Shown one piece after another: positions 1 to 12,103 of a stretch of DNA of 64,000 nucleotides. This DNA comes from Aspergillus flavus (Eukaryota > Ascomycota > Eurotiomycetes > Eurotiales > Aspergillaceae). A program made the translations under genes and the position numbers. The notes under the pieces are model-generated. The model was not told the origin of the DNA and made no database searches. It worked only from the letters and a program-made list of their open reading frames with translations. The stretch covers positions 3,472,001 through 3,536,000 of the forward strand of contig NC_092410.1 in NCBI RefSeq assembly GCF_009017415.1, in the 5' to 3' direction. Position 1 is the stretch's first letter; each line of letters begins with the position of its first letter.

Positions 1-121
1 TCAAAGGATCAGACAACACAAGAAACAGCTGTAGAAGATGCTGTATCCATATTGGATATGACCTTAGAGCCAGGGCTCACTAGCAAGAGAATATGGTCGC
101 CTCTTAAGCATAGTAAAATCA

Positions 122-2504
122 TTACACCATCTGAGGAGCGCTGAAAGGATCAGGAAACTCGTCAAACACCCAATTAAGGGAATCGAAGATTTCCGCGAAC
201 CCGGCCTCGTTGAAGAAGACATCGCCCTGGGCAAGATTCGGCGGACAAATCATCGTCGGATTCTCCATGGATCCATCGAATTGATCGGGGATCATTGTCG
301 TCGTTGATTCGGTCGGGTTGGCGGTCGTAGCTATATCCTGGTTAGTCGGAGGACAACATAAGGTAGGACGAGCGTGAGAAGGTTAGATGCAGCCGAAACA
401 TACTTTGAGTATCCGAAGGGTCTTTTCTGGGCCGAAACCGGTGTCTCCAACGCCAAACCGTGTCATAGACATGGCTCATACTCATCCGACAGCGGACTTT
501 AAGTTGCAAAATATCTTCTTCGGTGGATTGCTCGTGATCACCTGCATTCCACATCTGCGCTAGCACATCTGCCAGTCGAACAGGGCGGTCGTGGTCCATG
601 ATACTGATTCTTCTCAGGGCCGATATTGCCCCGTTGAATAATAGCTTCCCGTATTCAAAGTCGATATGGTGTCGGAAGGTACTTTTGAGGAGCTTCATTA
701 GACCGAATGCTGCTGAGATTATCATCTGTAGGATGTAGTTTGTCGCGTAGCTGATAAGTTGGCCGGGGGAGGTTTCGAGGTCTAGTACTTGGGTGAGGAA
801 TGAGGTAGTTGCGATGAAAAGCTTTGTAATGTCATTCGTTCTAGGGTTTGAGCCCAGGAATATGAAGTATCGTAAATGGAGTTCTGCGGCTCGGAGGTGT
901 ATCATATTAATATCTGTCCCAGCACGCTGTCAGTTTGGCAATGCCTAAAGGTGGTAATTTCGACGGAATCGTACGAGATATATTTCTGCCAAAGCTAAGT
1001 TCCATATCCCTAAGCTCGTTCTCCAATAGTTGTACTATCAGGAGTCTCTCAGGTCCAATTACCTCTGCCTGATCTGGCCTACTGTTATAGAGAGACTTGG
1101 TGATTCGATCACAGAACTTTTCGATCTGGAGCCGAGTTCGCAAATCTTCTGGAGGATAATAACCGGCATCCTGGAGTGACGCTGGCTCAAGCGCCCAGTC
1201 ATATATCGTCCCTGGAGGTTGTCCGTATCCGGTGGCAACACTGTTGACATTGATAAGCTTGTAGCTCTGCCACGATGGAGGGGTCTCACTTTTGAGCTAC
1301 AATATTACAGACGACCCATGTCTGTAACCGATCCTTCACAGCTTCACTGTGGCCTATTCGAAATGTTGTAAACTCTTCTGCCTGAACCGGGCGATGTAAC
1401 CCCAACTGCATAGAAATCTGCATCATCAGTCCGCAGAGCATAAATGTAGCATCCTTTCGCTGGCTAGTTGTAGGAAGGGGCCAGGTGCACAGAAGGCAGA
1501 GGGCCTTGACAACGGCGTAATCCTGCGGCACGCTGGTGATAGTCGACCATAGTAGTCTGGTGAGCGGACCAGTAAGTGCACCGAGGAGGCCTAGTTCTGC
1601 TGGAGCCCGTCGGCTAGCGACGCAAATTATCGTCCATGCTTGCAATGGACAGCGGCAGAGATAATGTTCTGGTGGTTTTTGAGGGTCTAAAAGTGGAAGA
1701 AATGGATGGTAATATTGAAAAAACCTGCTAGATAATTAGATATCGAATCTCTCGTCTGAGATATAAAGACACAGGGACATACTGCTCAAATAGTCGTGCC
1801 ACTCTTGGCTTAGATAGAGAGACATCTTCCAGTCTCCACATATTATCTTCCTGAAACAAGTCAGATCTATGGTATGCATAGTTTGGAGGTAGTTATGACC
1901 TGTGTCCCGATGCTGGTAGACAAAGCTTTCCCTTGATTCAGCGTTGCTGATGCTGGGTCCCAGATCGCGCTCCCTGCAGGCTGGGACACCCCATCACCGA
2001 CGTTAACTTGGACAGCGTGGCCATGATGATTGGTATTGGTGGCAAGCCGTCGACGGAGCCCGGCGATCTCGCGCTCCATTTCAGCATTTCGCCTATCAGA
2101 ATTAGCATCCAAGAGAAGAGAACATTTTGATTTTGATTATGAGGTACCTTCTTTTGGAGATACGCGTGAAAGACGGTTCAACCTTGCATTCAATCTGGAG
2201 TCCTTTACAACGCGAGCAGGCGTCTGCGGGGGTCTGGACGATATCACAACGAAGCTACCGTATATCAAATCCACCATTGTTCAGTCAAACGGCGAGGTAA
2301 TGAAAGAGCCGAATGGGCGTCCCAAGTAAATAATCCCATTTGGGCAGTTGGGCAGAGGCAGGATGCTTTGGAGGGATGTTGGCTTACCTTTTGCTGTTTG
2401 CACTCGTTGCAAGCTTTCCTTGGACCGCCCCGCTGCTTCTTCGTAGCAGAGAGTGTCTTTTCCATGTCTTTGGGTACTATTCCCGGAGTGGTTCCGAAGG
2501 TCAT
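122..2504 (-). CDS. Zn2Cys6 fungal transcription factor (Leu3-like layout)
   Basis: Nuclear DNA-binding regulator. Exon 1 (2388-2504, 39 codons) ends inside the zinc cluster at CNECKQQK. Exon 2 (2148-2254) resumes with LRCD and completes CX2CX6CX9CX2CX6C, then a basic linker. Exon 3 starts RRNAEMERE, a short coiled coil. Further exons give the fungal_trans hallmark YFQYYHPFLPLLDP (about 1640-1720), a long helical middle domain (blocks 1286-1645, 907-1230 and 342-905) and an acidic, aromatic C-terminus ending at a TAA at 122-124. The start at 2504 was chosen because it lies about 30 residues before the first cysteine; an in-frame ATG lies 13 codons further in. All introns found are spliceable and no inactivating lesion was seen, so the gene looks intact at roughly 650 residues. 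Its target genes are unknown. The nearest gene is a decayed SDR. Confidence 0.88.
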
Positions 2505-2929
2505 TGGGGGATTGTCATCGGATTTGCATGGGTATACTAGGCGATAATCAACCCCCAAACCCCACTTGCAAGTTATCCCGGTGGCGATCTTCCGGGACAG
2601 TGTGAAGCATGTTATTTCTACAGATATATCCCACCTCTCCAACTAGGCTGTCTGGATTGATCTGTGCGAGAGAATTACTGTTCTTCGATTGTTTTAAAGA
2701 TTGTGAGTATTTCTAATGATAGTACAAGGCTTCCTCTCTACTCTGACAAATCCGAATCCCTCGGTTCCTCGGTTCCGCGTGATCTCCCAATTCCCTCGGA
2801 GGATCTCAAGCAGGAAACCAAATTAATATCGCTTCACTTAATCGATCAAGAGTCATTTCAGTTGTTGGAGCTAAAGGATTGACGTCTAGATTTACAGGCG
2901 TCTTCATAAGGTAATACGTAGGGCATTCT
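2505..2929. other. Intergenic, upstream of the regulator
   Basis: No supportable gene. Short open frames here show no recognisable motif. The part adjoining 2504 is presumably the promoter and 5' leader of the minus-strand regulator. Confidence 0.5.
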
Positions 2930-3420
2930 TACTTTGACATGTAGTGAGAGTTGCAGGTAAAGGGGGAGAGGGCTTGCCAGCAAGGTTCAAGGAACGCATC
3001 GACGAGCTTGATCAAATGCTCCAGTTGACTCATCAGCTGGCGACCATTCACGCTGGTATTCAGGTCAGGGACCGGAAAGCTGAAGGTGCTCTGCCACGAG
3101 ATGATAGCGACTCCTCTCGATGGAAACGCTCTCAGTACCGCGCCAGGGTCTTGCATACCTATTTCGAGGGTGGCGTTTATCCATGGTGTGTCAGTGTCCA
3201 GATCAGATCAATATCACGCAAGGCTGAAAGTCTTTGAGGATGTTCAAAGATAACGGCAGCTCTGTTGACAAGAATATCAACGTCGAAAGGAGCAAGTTCC
3301 GTTCCACCGGGAACTGCTTAAGGTTATGCTGGAAACAATTGTGCTTCCCCGGCCACTTTCCGCCCAACTCGAAGCTATCTTCAGAATATGTATAGGGTTC
3401 CCAAAAAAGCAAAGGGACCG
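2930..3420 (-). pseudogene. Decayed short-chain dehydrogenase/reductase remnant
   Basis: On the minus strand around 3200-3310 one frame reads FDVDILVNRAAVIFEHPQ, which resembles the classical SDR motif after the Rossmann beta-4 strand (DILVNNAA). The same frame upstream is SDR-like but broken by stops, and downstream (2929-3156) the frame shifts. The N-terminal glycine-rich cofactor motif and a YxxxK active site were not found. This fits a degraded fragment of an SDR rather than a working gene. The family assignment rests on a short motif, so it is tentative. Confidence 0.4.
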
Positions 3421-3912
3421 TCACTCATGGTCAATGTCGACTTCTCCTTCGCTCAGAAAAACTTCGCGTTCAACGAGGCTACGTGAAGACGTATGAAGCC
3501 TGAAGTCGAGCGATACATCGAGGCAACCGGCATTGCTAACATCACGAATCTGACTACAGTTGGGGACTTTTGCTTCTATAGTCTCGGACTATAAATCATA
3601 TGATATTCCTTACTGTTGACGCTGCCTAATTAGGCCTAGCGCTGTTGTTCTTCCTAAGCGATCTTCTTCCTAGCAGTCATGTTGGATAGATTCAAGCAAT
3701 ATAATCAATCTAATCAAGGAATTCAACCTACGCGATAGTCTGACATTTACTGATCAATCCGGCTTAGCACAAACCCGTTTGTGATATAAAATACAAGGGT
3801 GCCATGCTCTGTATCACCCATCAAGTGACATGCGTAAAAACCTTGGGCTTGAGGTACGTCAAAGCAAACCACTTAATGGAAGGTGCTCCAGCGACCTCTC
3901 CACTATAGGGTT
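3421..3912. other. Intergenic, no feature seen
   Basis: About 490 bases with no convincing open frame, RNA gene or repeat. It lies downstream of the minus-strand gene that ends at 3913. Confidence 0.5.
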
Positions 3913-5610
3913 TCACGAGGACTTATTGGCAGCATCCTTCAACTGTTGCAGATAATCCTCAAGGCTTAGGACTTGGACTGGGACCACCAGCTGGGCGTTC
4001 TGGATATAGGACATGACTGGAGAACAATATCACGTGAGTCGGGAACTCTGTGGCCGGGACTGTCGGGGGTTGGGGATCATCCACCACTCACCGTATTTGT
4101 TCAGCTTGTACCATTCATTCGAGATGCTCTTGAGTTGGCGCTTCGTCATGGACAACCGGGGAATCTTTTCCTCGAACTTTTCAGCCTTGTCGTGGATGAA
4201 CTGGACCTGAGAGCCCATGACGTTCCAGCCGCCTTCCAGGGCCTCGACGGTGTGCATGGCGGGGCCGATCAGATTGCTGAGATCAGTGGCATGACTCTTC
4301 ATGGAGGTGACGTTGGCCTGAAGCGTCTTGTGTAGTTGTTTGCTGGCCTCTTCGTCCTTGATGAGCTTGTTCATTGCCTCGATCTTGCCCTCGTACTTAT
4401 CAATTTCGGCCTGCATCTGAGCGAAGACCACGGGGCCGGCAATGGTGCCCGCGATGGGGCTGATCGCGCATGCCCGCGCGGATGGTTAGCGGCGAGGCCC
4501 GAGCATTTGGAGACGAGGGGACAGAGCTTACATCCAGACGTAGGCGGCGGTCATCTCTTGCTCATACCGATCTGTGGTCGCGGTTAAGTTCGACCGTGGC
4601 TTTCCGCAGACGCGGGTCACTGGGGGTTCACAACATACCATGATCAATGATGGCCTGGTAGCTAGCAATATCATCTTGGTGCTTTTTGATCTCTTTGTCG
4701 AGGTCCTGAATGCTGCCCAGCTCCTGATCCAGGATAGTGGTCATAGACTTTTCCAGACCCTCCAAGGTGCTCTGATTGGTCTGACAGCTGGCCTCGAAGA
4801 GCTTCAAGGCCTCTTTCACCTTGCCGATGTGGGACAGAATCTTGTTCACGTCCCCGAGGAGGTCGTCGGTGAGATCGAGGATGTCCTGGCGGATACTCTC
4901 CTGCTCGGCGGGATCATTGCTATCGTTGTAGTCCCCGCACAGGGTCAGCATGGCCACGTAGTACGAATCGTCCGCGTCGGTGCTGCCCGCATCCTCCGAG
5001 TAGCTGTAGATATTCTGGGCCAGGCTGTTCATTTTATCCCAGGTGCAGAGCTTGTCGAAGTCCGTGTCGTCGTCGTCGGCGGCGGCCGTGACCTTTCGAC
5101 CCGCCTTTCGACCCGCCTTCCATCGCTGGAGCGCCGTCTCGGTTCTGGTGGCAGAGGCCGTCGGATTCGCCTTCCATCGCTTGATCGCGGTGTCCTCATC
5201 GCCCAGGAAACCGGTGCAGTCGGCATGGACCTAAAGCTCAGACGGCATCAGCCAGTTTGATCCTCCGGCTTTGCCCCCGCTGGCCCGGGTAGACCGTTAG
5301 GACTAACCTGTATGTAGGCCTCGATCAACTCATCCACTTTGTTCCAGATCTTGGAGGTGAGCAAGCTGGTATCCACAATGCCCGTTTTGTTGAAATAGCT
5401 GGTGCGATCCAGCGGCAGCACGCGGCCGCCGTGGAGGTATCGGTTCAGGGCCCCCATGTCCGACTGGCCTAGGACGAAGACCACGTCCTCCTCATCGCCA
5501 TCATCCTCGTCGGTGGCCGCTCGCAGCCTCCGGCTCTTGGTCGGGGCCTCGTTGATCGTGGTCTGCCCCTTCGGGAACCACACTGTTTCGTCGTCAAGGA
5601 CATCCGACAT
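3913..5610 (-). CDS. Helical protein resembling an Xax/Yax-type (HBL-like) pore-forming toxin subunit
   Basis: Five exons (5308-5610, 4639-5230, 4532-4571, 4092-4459, 3913-4016) join in frame to 468 residues with canonical GT..AG introns. The N-terminal quarter is acidic and low in complexity. The rest is almost wholly alpha-helical. Two long amphipathic coiled-coil stretches flank a short hydrophobic, glycine/alanine-rich segment encoded around exons 3-4, roughly residues 310-325. That arrangement, long helices around a membrane-inserting hydrophobic patch, is the hallmark of the alpha-xenorhabdolysin/Bacillus HBL superfamily of secreted pore formers, and the length is close to the A subunit. 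There is no classical signal peptide. It is divergent from the 805-residue gene at 6322 and belongs to a three-gene cassette with the gene at 9207-10687. Alternative: a generic coiled-coil protein. The gene model is firm; the family call is pattern-based. Confidence 0.72.
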
Positions 5611-6321
5611 GGTAGAAGGTGGATGGGGATTGTGGTCTGGGAGGAATAGATTAGGGTACGGGCTAGACAGGACTGCGAGACTTGAGGATCAGAGTCAGGG
5701 TGCAATGCTGCGACAGGCAGAGCCTTCTTGTACCTATGTCGCCTGGCGTTCATGTCTCCTCGGGGATGAGGCATTAGATCGACTGACAACTGCATATCGC
5801 TCTCCTTCTTTTTACCGCGCCCCGAGCCCGATGCGGGAGGCGCGCTGTCGGGCCTGCAGCTCGTGAGCGATTTTTGCTATTGGGCCGTGACAGTCAACGG
5901 ACTTCTGATTCTTCTCGAGGAGTTGAAGTCACCATCAGTTTCAGGGTAGTTTCCTGTTTGTCGTGCAGGTGCGGAGGTCCAGGCTTTGATTGAGGTCCGG
6001 ACCGCACCGTGCTAATCCCGTGGTCTGCATGTCGGGGCTCCACCCGTACTCAATAGCGGACTTGGGGGAAGTTGCCAACCAGCAGTGGCCTGATGAACTG
6101 GCCTGGGATGCGAATCGCATGACAGACGTGGCATGGAGCCAGGAGGGGAGAGTGGAGCCAGGAGGGGTCAAGAGGGGCGCCCACCCTGGTCTTGCTTGCG
6201 CCGTTCAACAATGACGCTTTAGGGCTCAGCACCGAATACGATATATCAAGGCGTAGTAGCAGGGGAGAAGTAGGGCTTTTGGCAATCGAAACATCAACAG
6301 CGACGCATAGACTTCCACACA
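5611..6321. promoter_or_regulatory. Divergent intergenic region of the toxin-like cassette
   Basis: 711 bases separate the divergent starts at 5610 (minus) and 6322 (plus), so the region likely holds both promoters. A 15-nt direct repeat (tggagccaggagggg) occurs at 6134-6148 and 6153-6167, followed by another purine-rich stretch. No coding evidence was found. Confidence 0.5.
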
Positions 6322-9037
6322 ATGTTAGCCGACACTCAGCCTAACACCCCCGCCGGCTGGCAGGCCTACGCCTCCCTGAGAGAGGTGACCGAGATCCCTG
6401 CAACTGCAGATGCCAGTCGCGATGAAAGCGGAGTAAGTCTTGGCATCCTCTTCGACTCTCTTTCTGCTGAGGTCGGTGGCTGAGGTCGACAGAGAACGGA
6501 GATTCATCGGAACATCTACCTGGAAGGCGCGGACATTCTCCAGAAGCCGTTGCTCGACTGCGAGATCTACACCGACGTTCTCGCCTTCACTGAGGGAGGC
6601 GAGGTGATTTTGTCTCCGGACGAAGATACGACGATGGAGATCAATGCCCGCGTCCTGACGGCTGATCAGCCGGTGCACCTGAACATGACCAAGGCTGGAG
6701 CTCGGAGCAGCGCCCTGATGATCTACGCGGCGGTGGTCGACCAGCCCATCAGCGTCTCAGTCGAGGGGACCCAGCGCACCACCCTGGATCTGGGCCCCGA
6801 CTCGGGCCATGTTGGTGCGGACATCGACTTCGCCGACGGGCAGCTGAAGGTTTCTTACACCGCGCGGCACGAGTACGACGCCACCGAGATCTACCAAGCC
6901 TTTCTCGCAACGGAGCTGCGCGTAGCCCTTGCCCTCTTCTGGAGCCGGCCGGCAATCGCCATCTCTATCTGCTCCTACGTCGCCCAGTCGACCTACAACA
7001 TCCAGGCACACAGTCTATCCAACGCGCAGGCTGTGTCCCTGGGCCAGCAGCTGGCCGCCCACGCTATGGCGGGCCCCAGGGCCAAGTATGCGCCCACGCT
7101 CCCGTTCCAGCGATACCATGACACCATGAAAGACCAGCTCGAGGCGGCAAAGGTGTTCGAGGACAAATACCAGCGCTTCCAAGACAAGGACTCCGAAGTG
7201 GCCGACAAGATCGCGGCCTGGACCACCATGCTGCAGAACGCGCAGGACCAGCGCGCCACCCGCCTGAGTGTGCAGTCCCAAACCTTGGCCAAGTATCAGG
7301 ACGCCCGCAGCACGGCCGACGCGTGCGCCAAGCAGCTGAGTGACGACGACGACGAGCTCCAGGACGCAAAGGATGTCTTCGATCAAGGTCTTGTGGATTG
7401 GGAGAAAGGACAGATCCTCAAAGCGGCGTTTGCAATCCTGTCTGCCATCTTTGGTGAGCCCTCCTTCTCCCCGCCCACTTTTAGTTTCTCGTTGCCGTTA
7501 TCGTCTTTCAACCTGTCTACCCGAGGCCGCTGATGCTGATACTATCCGCGTTGGGGTCCACTAGAGTTTGCGTTTGGCATCGCCGAATTGTGTATTGGAA
7601 ATGATCCGGGAGGCGCCGCCAAGGGAGTGGAAGACGCCGTCGAGAGTGTGGAAAAGGTCGAGGAAGGAGCAGCCGAAGCCGGCCAGATCATGACCTCAAG
7701 CACCCTGCAGAAGCTATCGACATTCACCGAGGCACTGCAGAAGCTCTACCCGAAGGTCGATGCGCTGGTCGCGGCGGCGAATAAGTTGGCCGCTCTTCCA
7801 GGGGGCGACGAGGTGGATCTTCCCTCCTTGAACGATATCTCTGGCTCCGGAGGCTCCGATGCCGATTCCAGTCTGATCACTAGCCTGGCGGCCTGGGATG
7901 ACTGGGAATTGGAGTGCGATCAGCAGATGGAGTGGGCGGCTGACCAAGAGAAAATTGGCGGCGCCAGCCAGTTTCGACTAGCCCTGCGCAAACACGCGGT
8001 GCATGGAAGAGCGCTGGCCCAGGCCCAGGCCGAAGCCATCAAGCAGGGCCAGCAGTATGTGCAAACAACGCTGGAGGTCCTGCAGTCGGACCAGGATATC
8101 CAGAACCTCCAAACCTTGCTGGATACCTACCATGGCGAGGAGGCGATCTATGCCGCCGGCCAGGCCCAGTTCTACGACCGATTCCTGCAGTTGAAAACCA
8201 GCCTGGCAATTCAGCTCCAATACATCATCGACGCCTATCGCTTCTACGCCCTGCAGGACAGCCAGGTGAGGCTGGAGTCGCAGCAGTCAGTCGGCGACTT
8301 CCAACAAAATCTGTCGACGCTGCAGACGGAGATGCAGAACGTCGATAACCAATATGCCGAGGATTTCACTCGTAAGTCGATGTTGCTCTGCCCGCCGTCA
8401 GGACGCCTGCTGATCATCGTCGTTCTCCCCAGCGTTTAACTATTACGTGTACTCTGATGAGGTGAGTCGAGTCAGTGCAGTTCTAGCCTTTGGACGCTGT
8501 ACTGACCAGGAACTGCCCTTATTGTAGCTGCCCTCCAACTTTCCGCGGCTTGTCATCGATGGGCTCAAAGACAGCAGTCAAGGCCACAAGGCTACCTTCA
8601 CTCTCGTTGCCACGCCACAGGCCAGTTCGCAGGCGGGGGAGCACAATTTCGCCTATCCTTTCACGAATGGCTCTCACTACCGACTAGACGGGTTGGAAAT
8701 CCAGCTCATGGATGTGAAGCCGCGTCCCGAGGCCGTTCACGACGGACGCGCAGTGGTTAGTCTCAAGATCGAGACGTCCGGGTCGTACAGCGACATCCAG
8801 CATGACCAGGTCTTCTACTTCGTCAGCCCAATGCAGCAAAAACGCTTTTCGTATGAAATCGGTCCCGACGGCAGCTTTCTACGCATACGCGACAAGGCCA
8901 TATTCGAGCCGACCAACCATGCGGAACCACCGCCCTTTACCCAGTGGACCATTACCCTGGAGACGCCCGAGAATGTCGACATGAGTACCCTGAACAAAAT
9001 CCAGCTTCACTGGAATGGAAAGTATCGGCCCTACTGA
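6322..9037 (+). CDS. Large beta-coiled-beta protein of the three-gene cassette, function unknown
   Basis: Five exons (6322-6432, 6493-7453, 7565-8371, 8433-8461, 8528-9037) join in frame to 805 residues. The N-terminal third (to about residue 190) is beta-rich and hydrophobic/acidic. Residues about 220-340 form a long charged coiled coil. A hydrophobic helix (KAAFAILSAIF) sits at the exon 2/3 boundary, followed by an Ala/Glu-rich segment and a second long helical region rich in Gln (about 400-620). The C-terminal about 170 residues are beta-rich again and resemble a receptor- or carbohydrate-binding fold. No enzyme motif was seen, and there is no clear signal peptide. Its position, divergent from one helical toxin-like gene and convergent with the other (169 bp gap), suggests a shared role, for example a third component or an immunity or scaffold protein. 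I do not recognise the family. Confidence 0.7.
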
Positions 9038-9206
9038 GAGACAGGTGTGTTGAGAGTCGTCTGGACACAGTCGAAGCAGTAACAAAGGTTCCGCATCCCT
9101 AAGTGCTAGCTGTATCATCTATATACCTACTTTCAGACTCTAGTAATCCTTCCTTTCTAGTTTGTGCGTGCTTCACCTCGTGCAGCCTTGTTCCGTCGTC
9201 CAGACC

Positions 9207-10687
9207 TCAATTCCTGTATGCATTCTTGAACGCGATGACTGTGATGACCGGGGGGTTAGCCTTCTGTCCGTGACGCTGGAATGCGAGGCCCCCGTCCTCG
9301 GGAAGGCCTGCAGAATGACCGTGATAGAAATGTAAAGCGAGTGTGGGCTGCCTACCATGTTCTTGCAGAGTGGCCCATCTTTTCAGCAGGTTCCGCTCAA
9401 CCAGCCCTCCGAGCGGGTTGTCATCCGGATCCACATGCTTATCAAGATAGTCAACTAGGTTCTGAATATCATCCTCAATAAGTGTCGCACTCCCTGCAGT
9501 CATGCCCCAAGTCCAATGAGTCATTGCAGTCCCTGGTTGGAATTCGCCACGCCGCTCACTCACCGGACATCTTCTGCACCTCCTCCAGCGAAGCGCCCAT
9601 ATCGTCCACCATGCTGAATCCATCCAGTAGGCTCTGCATCATGGCGCCTGGTCAGCTCGAACCGTTTCAGGTCCGCTCAACGCTTACCTTGACATTGCCC
9701 AGAGCGTTCAGGTCGTCCTGGAGGTTATCCTGGGCATCATCCTCGATCAACCGATCGCGTAACGCGGAGCCCTGAAAGGGGGCAGCCAGGTCACGCACTG
9801 CCGTCTCGCAATCACCCGCGTCCATGCTGTAGGAATGCAGATCTCTGCTCCAGATGGTGGCTTGGTCCCGAAGAGCCTTGACCTCGGAGTGGCGGTCATT
9901 GACCTCTTGCAGGACCTTCTTGCGCAGGGTCTCGTTGTCGGGATCCTTGCGCAGGGCTTCGAGGTCCGTGAAGAATTTGTCTAGAGGCTGAGAGTCAGTG
10001 GCCGTTAGCGTCGTAGGGTTGTTGCCTCTATTGAGCCCCAGCTCGACATGCTCACCCAAGGGAAGGGGAGCCGGGGAACCAAAAAATCCCCCGGTGGTGC
10101 TGGTTCGACATACCGTAGTCGTCGGGGGCACGGTGGCAAAGGTCCAAGACCTTCTGACAGACGGTGTCTGTGTAGTTATATGTTTCCTGGTTCACGGCCA
10201 AAGTGGTGTCAGCGGACGAGGGCGGTAATCCAAAAGGGGCTCGATAGAGAGAGGACCCGCGGTAGGCTCTTTTCGGTTGAGATCATTGGGACAAGGAAGA
10301 AGAGGATCGTACATTCAGGTTGAGAGCGACGTTCTGCACCTGTGATGCAATTGTCAACGCACATCCCGCCGGTCAGGGTGACTGGGTAGGGGGAATGAAA
10401 TGCGCGAGCCTACTGTCCAGAATTGCTGGGCGATAGGGTTCAGGTAGCTATAGAGCTGTGTCCACCATTAGTTGGTATGCTGGATCTGGGGATTCTTCTC
10501 CTCGTCTCACAATCTGGTAACCGCTCTCCCAAAATCCGGTCTTCTGGCGGAGGCTATCATCGTCCCGGGGCAGGTTCTCCGTCTTCACAATGACATTTGC
10601 GAGCTGCTTGAACGAAGCCAACTTCAGGCAGAAGTTGTCGTTGATGAGGAGATCGCGAGGGCTGAGGAAATCGGCATCACGAGGCAT
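9207..10687 (-). CDS. Small helical protein, possible second subunit of the toxin-like cassette
   Basis: Eight exons (10511-10687, 10414-10455, 10313-10339, 10114-10186, 9688-9980, 9564-9633, 9356-9493, 9207-9307) sum to 921 nt, giving 306 residues with every phase matching. The N-terminus is globular. The centre is a long charged helix rich in Asp, Glu, Lys and Arg. A short segment around exon 6 is Met/Gly-rich and moderately hydrophobic, and a further helix and a basic C-terminus follow. Size and helical layout are like the B-type subunits of two-component alpha-pore-forming toxins (Xax/Yax), and the first gene of the cassette looks like the A-type partner. The intron density is high for about 300 residues, so if the gene came from bacteria the transfer is old. 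Family membership is inferred from architecture only. Confidence 0.62.
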
Positions 10688-12103
10688 GTTGAGCGTTAAG
10701 GGCGTGTAGATGAAACCCAGGGTTTGGCTTGAAGAGTTATTTATTTATTCAAATCACGGGGGGGAATAGCCTGCGAGGAAAATGATCACCATACTTCCTT
10801 CATTCGTGGCCAAGGGTGAAAACCCCGCCCTGCAATGATACATGGTTTATTTCCTGCTAGTTTGCCGTCTTCACCTTGGTGGCATGCGGGTGGCATCATC
10901 CAGCCTAGCTGTGTAGTGGTGGTGGGGCCACCATTGCAGTCGGCATGGATCGTGTAGTCCAAATATCTTCGAGCGACGAGTGAGCTGGTTGATGGAGAAA
11001 CATCATGTGCTGGGGCTTGCCCTGGCTGTTGATTCCGGACGGATAGCTTCGGCGGGGTTCGGATATTTTTAAATAGATCTAGTAGATTTATTAATAATAA
11101 TAATAATAAAAATATAATATCAATATTTTTATTATTATTATCTATTATTATGAAATTTTAGAATTTTTTCTTATAACTAATAGATCTTATTGTAAGAGAT
11201 ACCGCCAGGGCCCGATAAGTCAAATAATTCTGAATTGACGACTCACAATGCCCTGGTCAGGACTATATAATATCATACTTTCTATTTTTTACTACCGAGC
11301 TGTTCCACACTCCAGTAACAGTGTATACTGCGTGTCTTGTACACATCATCCCCAACATCCAGTCTAATGTCCAATGTAAGTGAATGGCAACATCCAACTT
11401 GGGATGTTGTGTGAACCTTGTTTAACAACAAATGCCATTCAAGATACGTTTGAACCAGGTTAGCAATTCAGATACATGTTAGCCCTACGCATCTGATGTA
11501 ATGAAAACGCCTTTATTAAGAAACGAACATAGGGGTAAAGACAGATAGCACAGTAACATTTGAGAAAATAAAATACAATCTTTGTTCTGGTCAAAGTTAA
11601 ATTCCTGCAAATAGGAAGGAACAAGCATAGTTGATGGGAAAACTAACATCAACCAACCTTTAATTGAGCAAGCAAGACAGAAGAACATCGGACCGCTGCC
11701 GTTATTACAACCGGAAGCGTGTTATGAACGCTTCTAGACAGATGAGGTGTGCCGCCGAGGGCTAGACTTTTGAATATGGTCATCAGTCAATATAGGCCTA
11801 GCGCTGTAGTATGGCCATGATTCACTGCCCTAAAGCTCAAAGAATCTTTATATCAGCACTGCGATAGAACTATCCATTGCTTTTCAAGTTAAGCTATGTT
11901 CTGTAGGAAGAATCTGGAACTTGGAAGTTGGGTTGGCTGGTCCTCAACCACCCGTAGGGCAACCAACTCACTATCTAGCCTCTTTGAGGCTTCAATGGTC
12001 AGCTCAGGGTTGTTATACTTCAACATCATTTCCAAGGGTTTTATTGGTGATGTATACCTCTATCGGCTGAGGCAAAAAATATGAAAAAGAATTCAAGAGA
12101 CAC
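10688..12103. other. Gene-free stretch with an AT-rich core
   Basis: About 1.4 kb without a supportable gene. Positions about 11065-11190 are extremely AT-rich with an (ATA/AAT)n microsatellite. The rest holds only short open frames of atypical composition. The part nearest 10687 is presumably the promoter of the minus-strand cassette gene. Confidence 0.55.
11065..11190. repeat. AT-rich low-complexity tract
   Basis: A run of A/T trinucleotide repeats (aat/ata) with almost no G or C, in contrast to the near-50% GC of neighbouring genes. It may be a microsatellite or part of a RIP-degraded repeat. Confidence 0.7.

Noticed and set aside
4574..5260. 228-codon plus-strand open frame
   Set aside because: It is antisense to the second exon of the toxin-like minus-strand gene, whose introns and frame phases all agree. 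Its composition (Val/Leu-rich) is that of a complement shadow.
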